This document shows positions 24,712-33,323 of a DNA stretch of 64,000 nucleotides, piece by piece. Position 1 is the first letter of the stretch. The number at the start of each line of letters is the position of its first letter. Both the position numbers and the translations under genes were made by a program. The notes beneath the pieces are model-generated. The model saw only the letters and a list, made by a program, of their open reading frames with translations. It was not told the origin of the DNA and made no database searches. The stretch lies in assembly GCF_002234405.1 (NCBI RefSeq), contig NZ_NMQT01000092.1, positions 1-64,000 of the forward strand. Reading direction: 5' to 3'. This DNA comes from Amycolatopsis thailandensis (GTDB lineage: Bacteria > Actinomycetota > Actinomycetes > Mycobacteriales > Pseudonocardiaceae).

Positions 24712-26138
24712 CGCGCGAAAGTCACCAGCGCCAGGACGACGCCGAGCAGCGTGCAGTACAAGGCGATCGCCTGGTGCTTGACGTTCTCCAAGCCGTCGCC
24801 CAGCGCGGCCAGCGCGAACTGGCCGACGGCGACGGCGAGCAGGAAGCCCAGCGCGATGCCCACCGCGTCACGCCGGGCCTTCCAGCCGCGCCAACCGAGC
24901 AGGAACCAGATCGGCAGCAGGGCGAAGAAACCCAGTGGCGCCAAGAGTTTCGTGATGGTCGACGCCACCGGGACGCGGTGTTCCTGTGCCTCCGGCGCGA
25001 ACCCGGCCGACTGGTCGAAGCTGCCGAGGTAGGGCGGGCGCGCGGTGAGCAGATCGCCCGCCGCGCGGTCCAGGATCCCGACGGTGCGCCAGGGATGCGT
25101 CGCGAAGTACTCGACGACGTTGCGCCTGCTGATCTGTTCGCGGTACCGCGGGTATTCGGGGTCCATCGTCGCGGGTTTCGGATGCCACCAGCCGTTGCCC
25201 GCGTACTGGCCGAACGAAGCGGGCAGCCCCAGCGCGGCGAGGTCGGCCCCGGTGTCGTGCCGACCGTCCACAATGGTCAAGAAGATCGTGTTGAACATGT
25301 TGATCTCGCGCGAATCGTCACCAGGACGCGCGGCGAGTGAGCCGTCGGGAAGCTTCGCCGGTTCGACGGTCTGCTGGGCGTACGCCGTGCCTCCGGCGAG
25401 CGCGCCGACGACGAACACCGCGGGAAGCCAGCGCTTCAAACCCCTGACTCCGGCCGGGCGGACGAGCAACGCGGCGAGCGCGAGCAGCGGCAGGATCATC
25501 AGCGTCTGGACCTTGGCGTTGACCGCGATGACGCCGCCGAAGAGAAGCACGGCCAAGCCCGCGTAGCGCCACCACCCGGGTCGCGCGGACACCAGCAGGC
25601 CGCCGACCGCCAGGAGAAGACCGAGGAACGCGGCGCCTTCGCCGAGCACGGAGGCGAAGTAGCCGAAGAACGCGGAGTCCGCGACGACCAGCAGCAGCCC
25701 GACAGCCGCGAAGCCTCGGACGCGACGCGAGTACGGCAGCCCGACGACGATCAACGCGACCGCGGCGGCGGCGAGGACGCTGGTGAGCACGCCGAGCACC
25801 ACCAGGCTCAGTGTCGATTCGAGGCCGAGCAGCCCGCCGATCGACCGCGCGATCCGCGCGAACCAGCTCTGGGTCAGGAGATAGGTGGCGTCGCATTCGC
25901 CCGCCGGCGCGGTGTAGGAGAGGCGCACGAACGGCTCCGGCTTGCCCTTCCACGGGATACCCGCGCCGCACAGCACGCGGAAGCCGTCGCCGTTGTCGGC
26001 CATCCCGACCGGCCTCGGCACGAGGAAGCGGACGAGCAACACGGTGAGCGCGGCGGCGAACACGCCGAGGCCGAACAGGCGCGAAGAGGAGCCAAGCGCT
26101 GCTGGTCGGCTGGGGGAAACGCGTTCGTCGACACTCAC
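24669..26138 (-). CDS. Polytopic membrane protein with large outer loop
   Basis: A 489-residue protein. One helix comes first, followed by a short outer loop with G-M-A-D-N-G-D-G-F. Several more helices and a soluble loop of about 110 residues (about 280-390) follow, then C-terminal helices. The D-N-G-D motif after the first helix resembles the acidic loop of GT-C transferases. No firm family assignment is made. The GTG chosen overlaps the stop of the gene upstream (GTGA), so it is coupled to the GT-C protein at 26135-27745. A GTG three codons earlier is possible. Confidence 0.7.
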   Translation of the reverse strand: MSVDERVSPSRPAALGSSSRLFGLGVFAAALTVLLVRFLVPRPVGMADNGDGFRVLCGAGIPWKGKPEPFVRLSYTAPAGECDATYLLTQSWFARIARSIGGLLGLESTLSLVVLGVLTSVLAAAAVALIVVGLPYSRRVRGFAAVGLLLVVADSAFFGYFASVLGEGAAFLGLLLAVGGLLVSARPGWWRYAGLAVLLFGGVIAVNAKVQTLMILPLLALAALLVRPAGVRGLKRWLPAVFVVGALAGGTAYAQQTVEPAKLPDGSLAARPGDDSREINMFNTIFLTIVDGRHDTGADLAALGLPASFGQYAGNGWWHPKPATMDPEYPRYREQISRRNVVEYFATHPWRTVGILDRAAGDLLTARPPYLGSFDQSAGFAPEAQEHRVPVASTITKLLAPLGFFALLPIWFLLGWRGWKARRDAVGIALGFLLAVAVGQFALAALGDGLENVKHQAIALYCTLLGVVLALVTFARQEDLTSSSTSNLP

Positions 26139-27745
26139 GAAGGGCACGGTACGTGGCGGAAATCGGGTGAGCGGTCGAGGGCCGCTCTCACCGAGCGTTC
26201 GACGTCCGCCCGCAGGAACACGGTGAGCCAGGACGGCGTTCCTTCACGCGCGAAGGTCGCGACGCGGTACCTCGCGACGTACGCCGGATCGATCACGCAG
26301 GACTGCGTCGGCGAGTAGCCGTTGTCGGTGATGACGGCGATCGTCGGATGCCGCCGGGTGACGAGGGTCTCGCCCGCTTCCTCGGTCTGCCCTCGGACGC
26401 CGACGATCTGGAGCTGCGTTCCGGCGTGGTAGGACAGCACGCCGGGCGCGGACGTGCTCACGATCGAACCGGGCGGCAGGTAGGCGTCGAGCCAGCGGCC
26501 GATCTCCTCCAGTTGCGCTCCGTGGTCGTGCCAGGCGCGCACGCGGGCCAGCATCTCCGGGCTGAACACCGAGACCAGCACCGCGAGCCCGGACAGCGCC
26601 ATCGCGGCGGCGGGCATCAGCCGCCTGCCCCGCGGACGCGGCCGCGGACTCGGTTTCGCCGTCGCGGTGAGCACGCCGTAGACCGATACGGCCGCCACCG
26701 ACAGCAGCGGCGGGATCGGCGCGAGCAGGCGCCAGGCAGGCCTCGCGTCGCCGCCGAAGAAGACCACGAAACCGGTGAGCGCGACGGCGGTGACGAGCAT
26801 CAGCCAGGTCAGCGACCTGGCCTCGGCCTCCCCCGGTGTCCGGCCGGCGCGACGCAGTGCCAGCGCCACCGCCGCGACCAGGCCGAGCAGCACGAAACCC
26901 TGGTGGACCACCGAGAAACCCGACAGGTACCGCCAGCCGTGGTCGATCCGATCCGGAACGTCGAGGTCGAAGGGGATGACCACCGACGTCGGCAGGACAT
27001 GGTCGTAGTAGGTCATCCGCCACGCCGTCCACGGCGCGGCGAAGACGAGCCCGCCGAGCAGCCAGCCCGCCGGGGCCCACCAGGAGTGGCGGCCGCGCAG
27101 GGCGGCGACGACCAGCCAGCCGCCGACGAGCACCGCGAGCAGGACCCCCGCCGGGCGCGTCATCATCGCGAAGGCGACGAGCACGCCCGCGACGACCGGG
27201 CGCCGCGCCGCGAGCGAGGCGAAGACCCCGAACACCAGCAGCACGAACAACGGCGTCTCGGTGCCGGATCCGCCGTACGCGGCGAGGCCCCCGGCGCCCG
27301 CGACGAGGACCGCGGCGGCCACCCCGGCGGCCGGGCGCGGCTCCCCCGCGGCCCGCTCGACCACCCGGTTCACCGTCACGTGCGCGAGCAGGACGGCGCC
27401 GAGGGTGGCGAGAACGCCGAGCACGATCGCCGAGGTTTCGATATCGGCGTCGAAAGCGGCCTTCGGCAACGCGATCACGATCATCCAAAGGAAATTCGCG
27501 TAACCCTCGATCCGCTCGCCGGTGTTGAACACCGGACCATTGCCGTCGGCGATGTTCTGGGCGTAGCGGAAAGTGATGTACGCGTCTTCCGCGATGGTCG
27601 AAAACAACAGCTGGTGCGCCGCGGAGAAACCGAGGGTGAGCAGCAGCGCGACCGCGCGCCAGTTCTTGTCGGCGCTGATCTTGGGCCAGGCCACCAGCAC
27701 GAAGATCGCGAGCACGGACCAGGCGACGGCAAGCGCGATCACCAC
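26135..27745 (-). CDS. GT-C membrane glycosyltransferase, AftB-like first loop
   Basis: A 536-residue protein with about 11 membrane helices and a soluble outer domain from about residue 410. The first loop reads E-D-A-Y-I-T-F-R-Y followed by G-P-V-F-N-T-G-E-R. This closely matches the loop of mycobacterial AftB (D-D-G-L-I-V-L-R, then G-P-V-F-N-A-G-E-R-V-E). AftB adds the terminal beta-1,2 arabinofuranose from decaprenylphosphoryl-arabinose. This protein is shorter than AftB (about 627) and lies away from ubiA, so it may be a paralogue with another acceptor. A GGGAGG ribosome site precedes the GTG. Its stop is coupled to the next gene. Confidence 0.68.
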   Translation of the reverse strand: MVIALAVAWSVLAIFVLVAWPKISADKNWRAVALLLTLGFSAAHQLLFSTIAEDAYITFRYAQNIADGNGPVFNTGERIEGYANFLWMIVIALPKAAFDADIETSAIVLGVLATLGAVLLAHVTVNRVVERAAGEPRPAAGVAAAVLVAGAGGLAAYGGSGTETPLFVLLVFGVFASLAARRPVVAGVLVAFAMMTRPAGVLLAVLVGGWLVVAALRGRHSWWAPAGWLLGGLVFAAPWTAWRMTYYDHVLPTSVVIPFDLDVPDRIDHGWRYLSGFSVVHQGFVLLGLVAAVALALRRAGRTPGEAEARSLTWLMLVTAVALTGFVVFFGGDARPAWRLLAPIPPLLSVAAVSVYGVLTATAKPSPRPRPRGRRLMPAAAMALSGLAVLVSVFSPEMLARVRAWHDHGAQLEEIGRWLDAYLPPGSIVSTSAPGVLSYHAGTQLQIVGVRGQTEEAGETLVTRRHPTIAVITDNGYSPTQSCVIDPAYVARYRVATFAREGTPSWLTVFLRADVERSVRAALDRSPDFRHVPCPS

Positions 27746-28022
27746 CTGATCCCACCCTCCCGGGCCGAGCCGCTCCGTATGCGAAAAAGACTACGGTCAA
27801 GTATCGAACGCCGCGCCAAGGTGTTTCTTTCGGCGCAGTCAATTGACACGAACGGGTGAGTCGAGTGTGCGCGGAGTAGACGGTGCTCCGCCGAATTCCC
27901 CCGCGGGATGTGACTCCTTCGGGTAACGGCCCTCAGCGGTTAATCTGGCCGCCCATTCCGTTCCGCACCTCGGGAGTTCCGTGCGGATACCCCACTCCGC
28001 TTTCAGACGCTGAGGACACCTT

Positions 28023-29960
28023 GTGCCCACCCAGACCTCCCTCCTGACCGACATCGTCACGGTCTGTGTCGCACTGCTCGCCATCGGCCTGCCCGGTCTG
28101 CTCACCGGTCTCGCCGCCGGCCTGCGCGGCTGGGTGCTCGCGGGGATGACGCCGTTGCTGAGCTACGCCATCGGCGGTCTCGCCGGGCCGTGGTCGGCCG
28201 CGCTCGGGCTCCCGTTCACCCCGGTGACCTACGCGGTGGCGACGGCCTTGTTCGCCGGTGTCGCCTACGGCCTGCGGCGGCTCACACTGCGCCGGTGGCC
28301 GCCCGCGCCGGAGGAACCGCTGTGGGGCCGGTCCGGGCATCTCGCCGTCGGGGCCTGCCTGCTGCTCGCGGCCGCCGTCGGGATGTACGCGGTGGTCCGC
28401 GGGATGGGCAGGCTGGACGCCATCCCGCAGGGGTTCGACGCCGTGTACCACGCGAACGGCGTCCGGCAGATCGCCGAGACCGGTGACGGCAGCCTGTTCG
28501 GCACCGGCGAGGTCAACTGGTACGGCGACGGGGCGCCAGTGTTCTACCCCAACGCCTACCACCTGCTGGCGTCCGTGGTGTACCTGCTCAGCCCGGCGAG
28601 CATCCCGCTGACGCTGGACGTGAACACCGCGCTGCTCCCCGCGTTGCTGGCGTTGTCGCTGGTCACGATGGTGCGCGTGTTCCGGGGGCGCGCGGTGTTC
28701 GCGGGCGCGGTCGCGCTCGTGTCCATCGCCCCGGTGATGGGCCTGTACGAATCGATGAGCAGGGGACCTTTGCTCCCGTTCCTGCTCGGCCTCGCGCTGA
28801 CCCCGCTGGCCGCCGTCGCGGTGAAGCGCTATCTCGACCGCCCGGCGCCCGACACCGGTTTCGTGCTGCTCATCGGCGCCGTCGGGCTGCTATGCGTGCA
28901 CTCGTCGGCGTTGTTCGGCGCGATCCTGTTCGCCGGTCCGCTGCTGCTGCAACGCTGGGTCGCGCCCGGTGACCGGTGGCGGCGGATCGGGCGGGATCTG
29001 CGGGCGCTGGCGATCGTCGGGGTCCTCGCGGTCGCCGTGGCCGGGCTCCAGCTGTTCGGCGCGATCGGCCTCGCGAACGGCGAAGTGCCCTACCGCAGTT
29101 GGCCGGTCGAATGGCGGGCGACGACGGCGCTCGGCGCGCTGCTGGGCTTCCAGCATTACGAGCCCTATCCGCAGATCTGGCTTTCGGCGGCGTTGCTGCT
29201 GGGCTTCATCTTCTTCTCGCGGGCGGGCGGGCTGCGGTGGATCGGCGTGACGGCGTTGATCACCGGACTCGCCTACATCGCGGTGACGTCGTCGGAGCAG
29301 CCCCTCGTGCTGGCGCTGTCCCGGCCGTGGTGGAACGACCCGTACCGGTTCATGTCGATGGCGGCGGTCCCGCTGTCGATCATCGCCGCGCACGGCCTCG
29401 CCGAGACGCAGGCGTGGCTGCGGGACACCGTGGCGCTCCGGAAGGTGCCCGCGTTCGTCGTCGCGCTGGCGGTGTTCGGCGGGTTCGCCTTCCTGAGCAA
29501 CGGTTTCTACGCGCGGTCCAACGCGGAGAAGGTCGCGTCCGGCTACGCGAACACGCCCGGCATCAACCCGCACAAGCTGCCGGTGAGCCCGGACGAGGTC
29601 GTCGCGATGGAGAAGCTCGCCGAGTTCGCGAAGCCCGGCGAGCGGGCGCTGAACGACCGGCTGGACGGGACGGTGTGGACCTACGCGCTCTCCGGCGTCC
29701 GCACGACTTCCGGGCATTTCGACGAGACGCTGTCGCCGTCGGACGCGCGGCTGCTGGAGTGGCACTTCCGCGAGTACCCGTCGAATCCCGACGTGCGGGC
29801 GGCGGTGGCGCGGCTGAACGTGCGGTGGGTGATCCTCGGGCAGTACGGCTACCCGACGGGCGCCCCGCGGCAGGCCGGGCTGCGCGATCTGGAGGGGCTG
29901 AACTTCGTGACCGAGGTGTACCGCAACGCCGACGCGGTGATCTACCGGCTGAACCCCTGA
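28023..29960 (+). CDS. Large polytopic membrane protein, paralogue of the gene at 18042
   Basis: A 645-residue protein with about 13 membrane helices and a soluble C-terminal domain. It shares with the 669-residue protein at 18042-20051 the A-G-L-R-G-W start, the H-A-N-G-V-R-Q-I-A-E-T-G-D-G loop, S-R-P-W-W-N-D-P-Y-R and the closing L-R-D-L-E-G-L-N-F. They are therefore duplicates with the same fold and probably related substrates. The family may be DUF6541; a sugar transferase role is possible but unproven. A GAGGA ribosome site precedes the GTG. It is divergent from the GT-C gene across 277 nt. A family B palindrome begins directly after the stop. Confidence 0.7.
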   Translation: MPTQTSLLTDIVTVCVALLAIGLPGLLTGLAAGLRGWVLAGMTPLLSYAIGGLAGPWSAALGLPFTPVTYAVATALFAGVAYGLRRLTLRRWPPAPEEPLWGRSGHLAVGACLLLAAAVGMYAVVRGMGRLDAIPQGFDAVYHANGVRQIAETGDGSLFGTGEVNWYGDGAPVFYPNAYHLLASVVYLLSPASIPLTLDVNTALLPALLALSLVTMVRVFRGRAVFAGAVALVSIAPVMGLYESMSRGPLLPFLLGLALTPLAAVAVKRYLDRPAPDTGFVLLIGAVGLLCVHSSALFGAILFAGPLLLQRWVAPGDRWRRIGRDLRALAIVGVLAVAVAGLQLFGAIGLANGEVPYRSWPVEWRATTALGALLGFQHYEPYPQIWLSAALLLGFIFFSRAGGLRWIGVTALITGLAYIAVTSSEQPLVLALSRPWWNDPYRFMSMAAVPLSIIAAHGLAETQAWLRDTVALRKVPAFVVALAVFGGFAFLSNGFYARSNAEKVASGYANTPGINPHKLPVSPDEVVAMEKLAEFAKPGERALNDRLDGTVWTYALSGVRTTSGHFDETLSPSDARLLEWHFREYPSNPDVRAAVARLNVRWVILGQYGYPTGAPRQAGLRDLEGLNFVTEVYRNADAVIYRLNP

Positions 29961-30025
29961 CGCGTTTAGTCCTCTGAATGCGGTAGTTGCCCCGCGCAAA
30001 GACCGCGTTCAGAGGACTAAACGCG
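29961..30025. repeat. Long palindrome, family B, second copy
   Basis: A 24-bp perfect stem (29961-29984 with 30002-30025) with the shared arm TTTAGTCCTCTGAATGCGG. It begins at the base after one stop codon, and its right arm contains the stop codon and last two sense codons of the opposite-strand gene. The loop holds a small TTGC/GCAA pair. Confidence 0.88.
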
Positions 30026-30988
30026 GGAAGTGACGAGGCGGGCCGAGAGGGCGGCGGCGCCGGCGGTGATCAGGTCGGCGACGGTGAACATGACGCGCGA
30101 GGCGATGGCGAAGGCCGTCGCCTGGCCGACGGTGAGGCCCGACGCGGTGAGCACGGCGACCTGCGCGACCTCGCGGACACCGACCCCGCTGGGCAGGATG
30201 AACGCGAACGTCCCGACGGTCATCGCGACCGCCATCGCGCCCACGCACAGCACGAAGCCGCTGAAACCCGGCGTGCCGACGGAGTTCGCGAGCAGCCAAA
30301 GGTGCACGCCCTGCAACGCCCACGCGGCGGTCGACGAGCCGAAGACCTTCCCGACGACCGACCAGCTCAGCTGGTGGTCCAGCGGCGGGCGGCGCAGGAT
30401 CCGCAGCACGAGCGACGTGCCCCAGGTCAGCACCTTCGGATGCAGCATCGCGAGGCCGACCGGGATGAGCACGAACAGCCACATCGCCCGCGGGCTGTTG
30501 CTGAACACCGCCGGGGCCGCGAGCAGCGAGACGACCAGCGCGGACACCACGCCGACGCCGAGCTGGATCAGCGAGCCGGTGAAGATCCGGGCCCTGGCGA
30601 GCCCGGCCTTGCGGCCCAGTTCCATCTGGAGCAGGTACGCCCACACCGAACCCGGCACGTATTTGCCGAGCGAGCCGACGAGGCAGATCTGCGCGCCCCT
30701 CGCGTAGCCGATCGGTTTGCCGAGGTCGTCGACCATGACCTGCCAGCCGTAGGTCGACACCATGATCGCGGCGATGAGCGCGAGCAGGCTCAACGTGGAG
30801 GATTCCCACGCGACCTCGGACAAGGTCCGCCAGAATTCACCCCAATTGGTGACGAGCGTCTTCGCCGCGAATGCGACGACCAGCAGGATGGCGACCCAGC
30901 GGACGACGTCGAGGATCTTCGCCTTGGTGGATTTCGGTTGCTTTACAGATACCGAAGTGTCCTCTTCGGGCGTTTCGACCGTCGTCAC
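30017..30988 (-). CDS. UPF0104 / LPG-synthase-type membrane protein
   Basis: A 323-residue protein with about eight membrane helices after a charged 35-residue tail. G-K-Y-V-P-G-S-V-W and I-L-P-S-G-V-G-V-R-E are the two signatures of the lysylphosphatidylglycerol-synthase transmembrane family (YbhN/UPF0104). Members move or shield lipids, and in glycan clusters they are suspected flippases. The frame is open further upstream, but the GTG has an AGGAGG ribosome site and lies 44 nt after the LuxC-like gene. It is therefore the last gene of the seven-gene operon. Its role could be to move the acylated product across the membrane (inference). The C-terminus is encoded in a palindrome arm. Confidence 0.8.
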   Translation of the reverse strand: MTTVETPEEDTSVSVKQPKSTKAKILDVVRWVAILLVVAFAAKTLVTNWGEFWRTLSEVAWESSTLSLLALIAAIMVSTYGWQVMVDDLGKPIGYARGAQICLVGSLGKYVPGSVWAYLLQMELGRKAGLARARIFTGSLIQLGVGVVSALVVSLLAAPAVFSNSPRAMWLFVLIPVGLAMLHPKVLTWGTSLVLRILRRPPLDHQLSWSVVGKVFGSSTAAWALQGVHLWLLANSVGTPGFSGFVLCVGAMAVAMTVGTFAFILPSGVGVREVAQVAVLTASGLTVGQATAFAIASRVMFTVADLITAGAAALSARLVTSRV

Positions 30989-31032
30989 TGAACCTCCTCT
31001 GCTGTACCGCTGACAACCTCCGTCACCGCAGG

Positions 31033-32274
31033 TCAGGCCTGTACGGTCACCAAGCGGCTGAACTCGGTCAGCAGATCGTAGCCGTCCCAAATCGCGGAGA
31101 ACGTCAGGGCCGATCCGAACGGAACGACACGGTCGACTCCGCGCCCCGCCAATTCCGTCACGAATTGCGTCAATTCTTCTTTGCTGAAGCCGAATTGACC
31201 GACGGTTTGATCTTTGCGGAGCACGATCGGGACGAGGTCGGAAAGCGTGTCGACCCGCGCGTTGGCGAAAGTGCCGGCGCCAAGCCATTCACGCGGCAGG
31301 ATCGCGGGGTCGGCCAGCTCCAGGGTCGCGATGCCGTTGCCCTGGAACTCGATGCCGCTGACGAGCCCGTCGACGGCCGCGCCATACGCCGAAACCCGCT
31401 TCTGGACGGCCATCGCGGGCTCGGTGACGTGCTGTTTCGTCGCCAGCACCTCGGCCAGCAGCTTCCGGAACTCCTGCCCGGCCTCGCGAGCGCCGTCCTC
31501 GTCGCCGACCCAGAACACCGCTCGCGGCGACGAGCAGGCGGCCTGGTCGAACCAGTACGAGTCGTTGTAGAAGCCCTCGGCGGCACCGCGGCGCTCGGCC
31601 TCGGAGGCGTTCTGCCAGCCGCGCACCGACGCGACCGCGAACGACGACCGGTCCGGGAAGGTCAGGTCGCGCGCGTGCGGCGCCAGCGGGTACTTGCGCA
31701 GCGCCGCGACCGACGCGTCCCCGCCCCAGATGACCCGCAGGTCCGCGGCGACCGACAGCGCGCCGCTGATCGCGTCGCTGCGGTCGTAGGTGACCATGCG
31801 CTGCGTCGCGGTGATCGCGGCGGCGGTTTCGGCGTCCACTTCGGACAGTGCGGCGTTCAGCGCTTCCAGCACCGTTTCGGCTGCACCGGCGGAACGGGAG
31901 GACACACGGACGACGTTGTGGTTGCCCGCCAGCGCCGAAAGCGCCCACGAGTACACGAAAATCGTGTCGACGTTGGCGGGCGGCACGTGGAAGACGAGAC
32001 CGCGCGGGAAGCGCAGCGCGTCGCCGGAAGTCTCCAAAGTCGACAGCGCTTTGGCGATCTCTCCCTTGCGCAGGAAGAAACCGAGCGACGCCAGCTCCGG
32101 GAAGCGGCGAGCCGTCGCGGGGGCGAGCAGCTTGCGCGCGAACTTCGTCAGGAACTCGACGACACGCGGGTCACCGACGCGCAGCCGTCCGCCGACGGGC
32201 TCGGCCCGCAGCTCTTCGACCAACGAGGAGACCTCGATCGCGTCGCCGAGCGGAAAACGCTGGTTGAGAGTCAT
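31033..32274 (-). CDS. LuxC-like acyl-CoA/acyl-enzyme reductase
   Basis: A 413-residue member of the LuxC family, NADPH-dependent enzymes related to aldehyde dehydrogenases that reduce an enzyme-bound acyl group to a fatty aldehyde. Residues around D-Q-A-A-C247-S-S-P carry the Cys that forms the acyl thioester, and P-A-N-V-D-T-I-F-V lies in the nucleotide-binding part. Length is a little below marine LuxC (about 480). The ATG overlaps the LuxE-like stop by 4 nt. No luciferase alpha/beta genes are near, so light production is not implied. What uses the aldehyde, or whether the acyl group is only relayed, is not known. Confidence 0.85.
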   Translation of the reverse strand: MTLNQRFPLGDAIEVSSLVEELRAEPVGGRLRVGDPRVVEFLTKFARKLLAPATARRFPELASLGFFLRKGEIAKALSTLETSGDALRFPRGLVFHVPPANVDTIFVYSWALSALAGNHNVVRVSSRSAGAAETVLEALNAALSEVDAETAAAITATQRMVTYDRSDAISGALSVAADLRVIWGGDASVAALRKYPLAPHARDLTFPDRSSFAVASVRGWQNASEAERRGAAEGFYNDSYWFDQAACSSPRAVFWVGDEDGAREAGQEFRKLLAEVLATKQHVTEPAMAVQKRVSAYGAAVDGLVSGIEFQGNGIATLELADPAILPREWLGAGTFANARVDTLSDLVPIVLRKDQTVGQFGFSKEELTQFVTELAGRGVDRVVPFGSALTFSAIWDGYDLLTEFSRLVTVQA

Positions 32275-33323
32275 GCCGCAGCCCCCTGGAAGGTGTCCGA
32301 GCAACCGCGAGCCTCGGCCTTGGGCAGCCTGCCCATGACGGAGAAGTGCTTGCCCGGCCAGTCGCCGTCGTCGATCCCGTTGTAGACGCCGAGGTCCTCG
32401 GTGAGCAGGACGTGGCCGGGGTACGAGTGCGGCAGCGTGCTGACGACCTCGATCACCCCCGGCTCACCGACCGGCTGCTCTTCCCAGGTCTCCGGGTTCC
32501 GGATCACCACGTCGGCGAAATCGGGGCAGTACAACGAGTTCCCGGACGGTCCTTCGAGGAACACGGTGCCGATCTGCTCGATCATCCCGTAGTAGTTGTG
32601 GATCCGGGTGAGGCCGGTGTCCTCCTTGAAGCGACGGCGGAACTCGGTGTTGTCCACCGCGCGGTCGATCAGCTTCTTCCAGCCGCCGGAGTGGATCAGG
32701 ATCCCGTTCGACAGGTCCAGCTTGTGATCGCGCGCGACCTCGTAGAGGTACTGCCACACCATGAAGGTGAAGCCGAAGATCAGGAACGGCTTGTCGCCGT
32801 AGGTCGCCAGGAACGTCTTGACCGCCTCGACGTCCGGCTGGTCGTTCTCGTCGAGCACGTAGGTGTGCTTGCGGCCGAAGTTCGCCATGCCCAGCACTCC
32901 CGCACCGCGCGCGGAGAACGAGCGGCGGTTCTTGATGATGCCGATCGTGTCGACCATCAGCATCGGCAGCCGCTCGCCGCCGAGGACCTCCTGCAGCGTG
33001 GCGCCGAGCTGTTTGGTCTGCGCGCCGGCGGCGGCCTTGTCCAGGTAGATCCGCGACGCGCCCGCGCCGGTGGTGCCCGACGAGGTCAGCGTCTTGAAGA
33101 TCTCGGACTCGGGGATGCTGCGCAGGTCGTGCGTCTTGAACATCCGCACCGGCAGCCACGGCAGGTCCGCGATGGAAGCGAACGACGCGTCCCGCGCGAT
33201 GCCGAGCGACGAGAGGATGCGCTCGTAGCCTTCGGAGTTCTCGCGGTGGTGCGCGGTGAGCTCGGCGAGCTGCGGAAGCAACTGCTTCTCGCGCTCCGCC
33301 TGAGACAACGTAAAGACGCTCAT
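32271..33323 (-). CDS. LuxE-like acyl-protein synthetase
   Basis: A 350-residue member of the LuxE family, which activates a carboxylic acid with ATP and passes it as an acyl thioester to a partner such as LuxC. The adenylate loop is L-T-S-S-G-T-T-G-A-G, and a later core motif reads Y-Y-G-M-I-E-Q-I-G-T-V-F. The V-L-L-T-E-D-L-G-V segment matches the acyl-AMP enzyme T-G-D/E-D position. Both ends overlap neighbours by 4 nt (acyl-AMP ligase upstream, LuxC-like downstream), so LuxE-like and LuxC-like proteins should be made in fixed ratio. Confidence 0.85.
   Translation of the reverse strand: MSVFTLSQAEREKQLLPQLAELTAHHRENSEGYERILSSLGIARDASFASIADLPWLPVRMFKTHDLRSIPESEIFKTLTSSGTTGAGASRIYLDKAAAGAQTKQLGATLQEVLGGERLPMLMVDTIGIIKNRRSFSARGAGVLGMANFGRKHTYVLDENDQPDVEAVKTFLATYGDKPFLIFGFTFMVWQYLYEVARDHKLDLSNGILIHSGGWKKLIDRAVDNTEFRRRFKEDTGLTRIHNYYGMIEQIGTVFLEGPSGNSLYCPDFADVVIRNPETWEEQPVGEPGVIEVVSTLPHSYPGHVLLTEDLGVYNGIDDGDWPGKHFSVMGRLPKAEARGCSDTFQGAAA

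Noticed and set aside
31033..33323. Bioluminescence operon
   Set aside because: LuxC- and LuxE-like genes are present but no luxA/luxB. The luciferase-fold protein at 20742 is an F420-type oxidoreductase 10 kb away.
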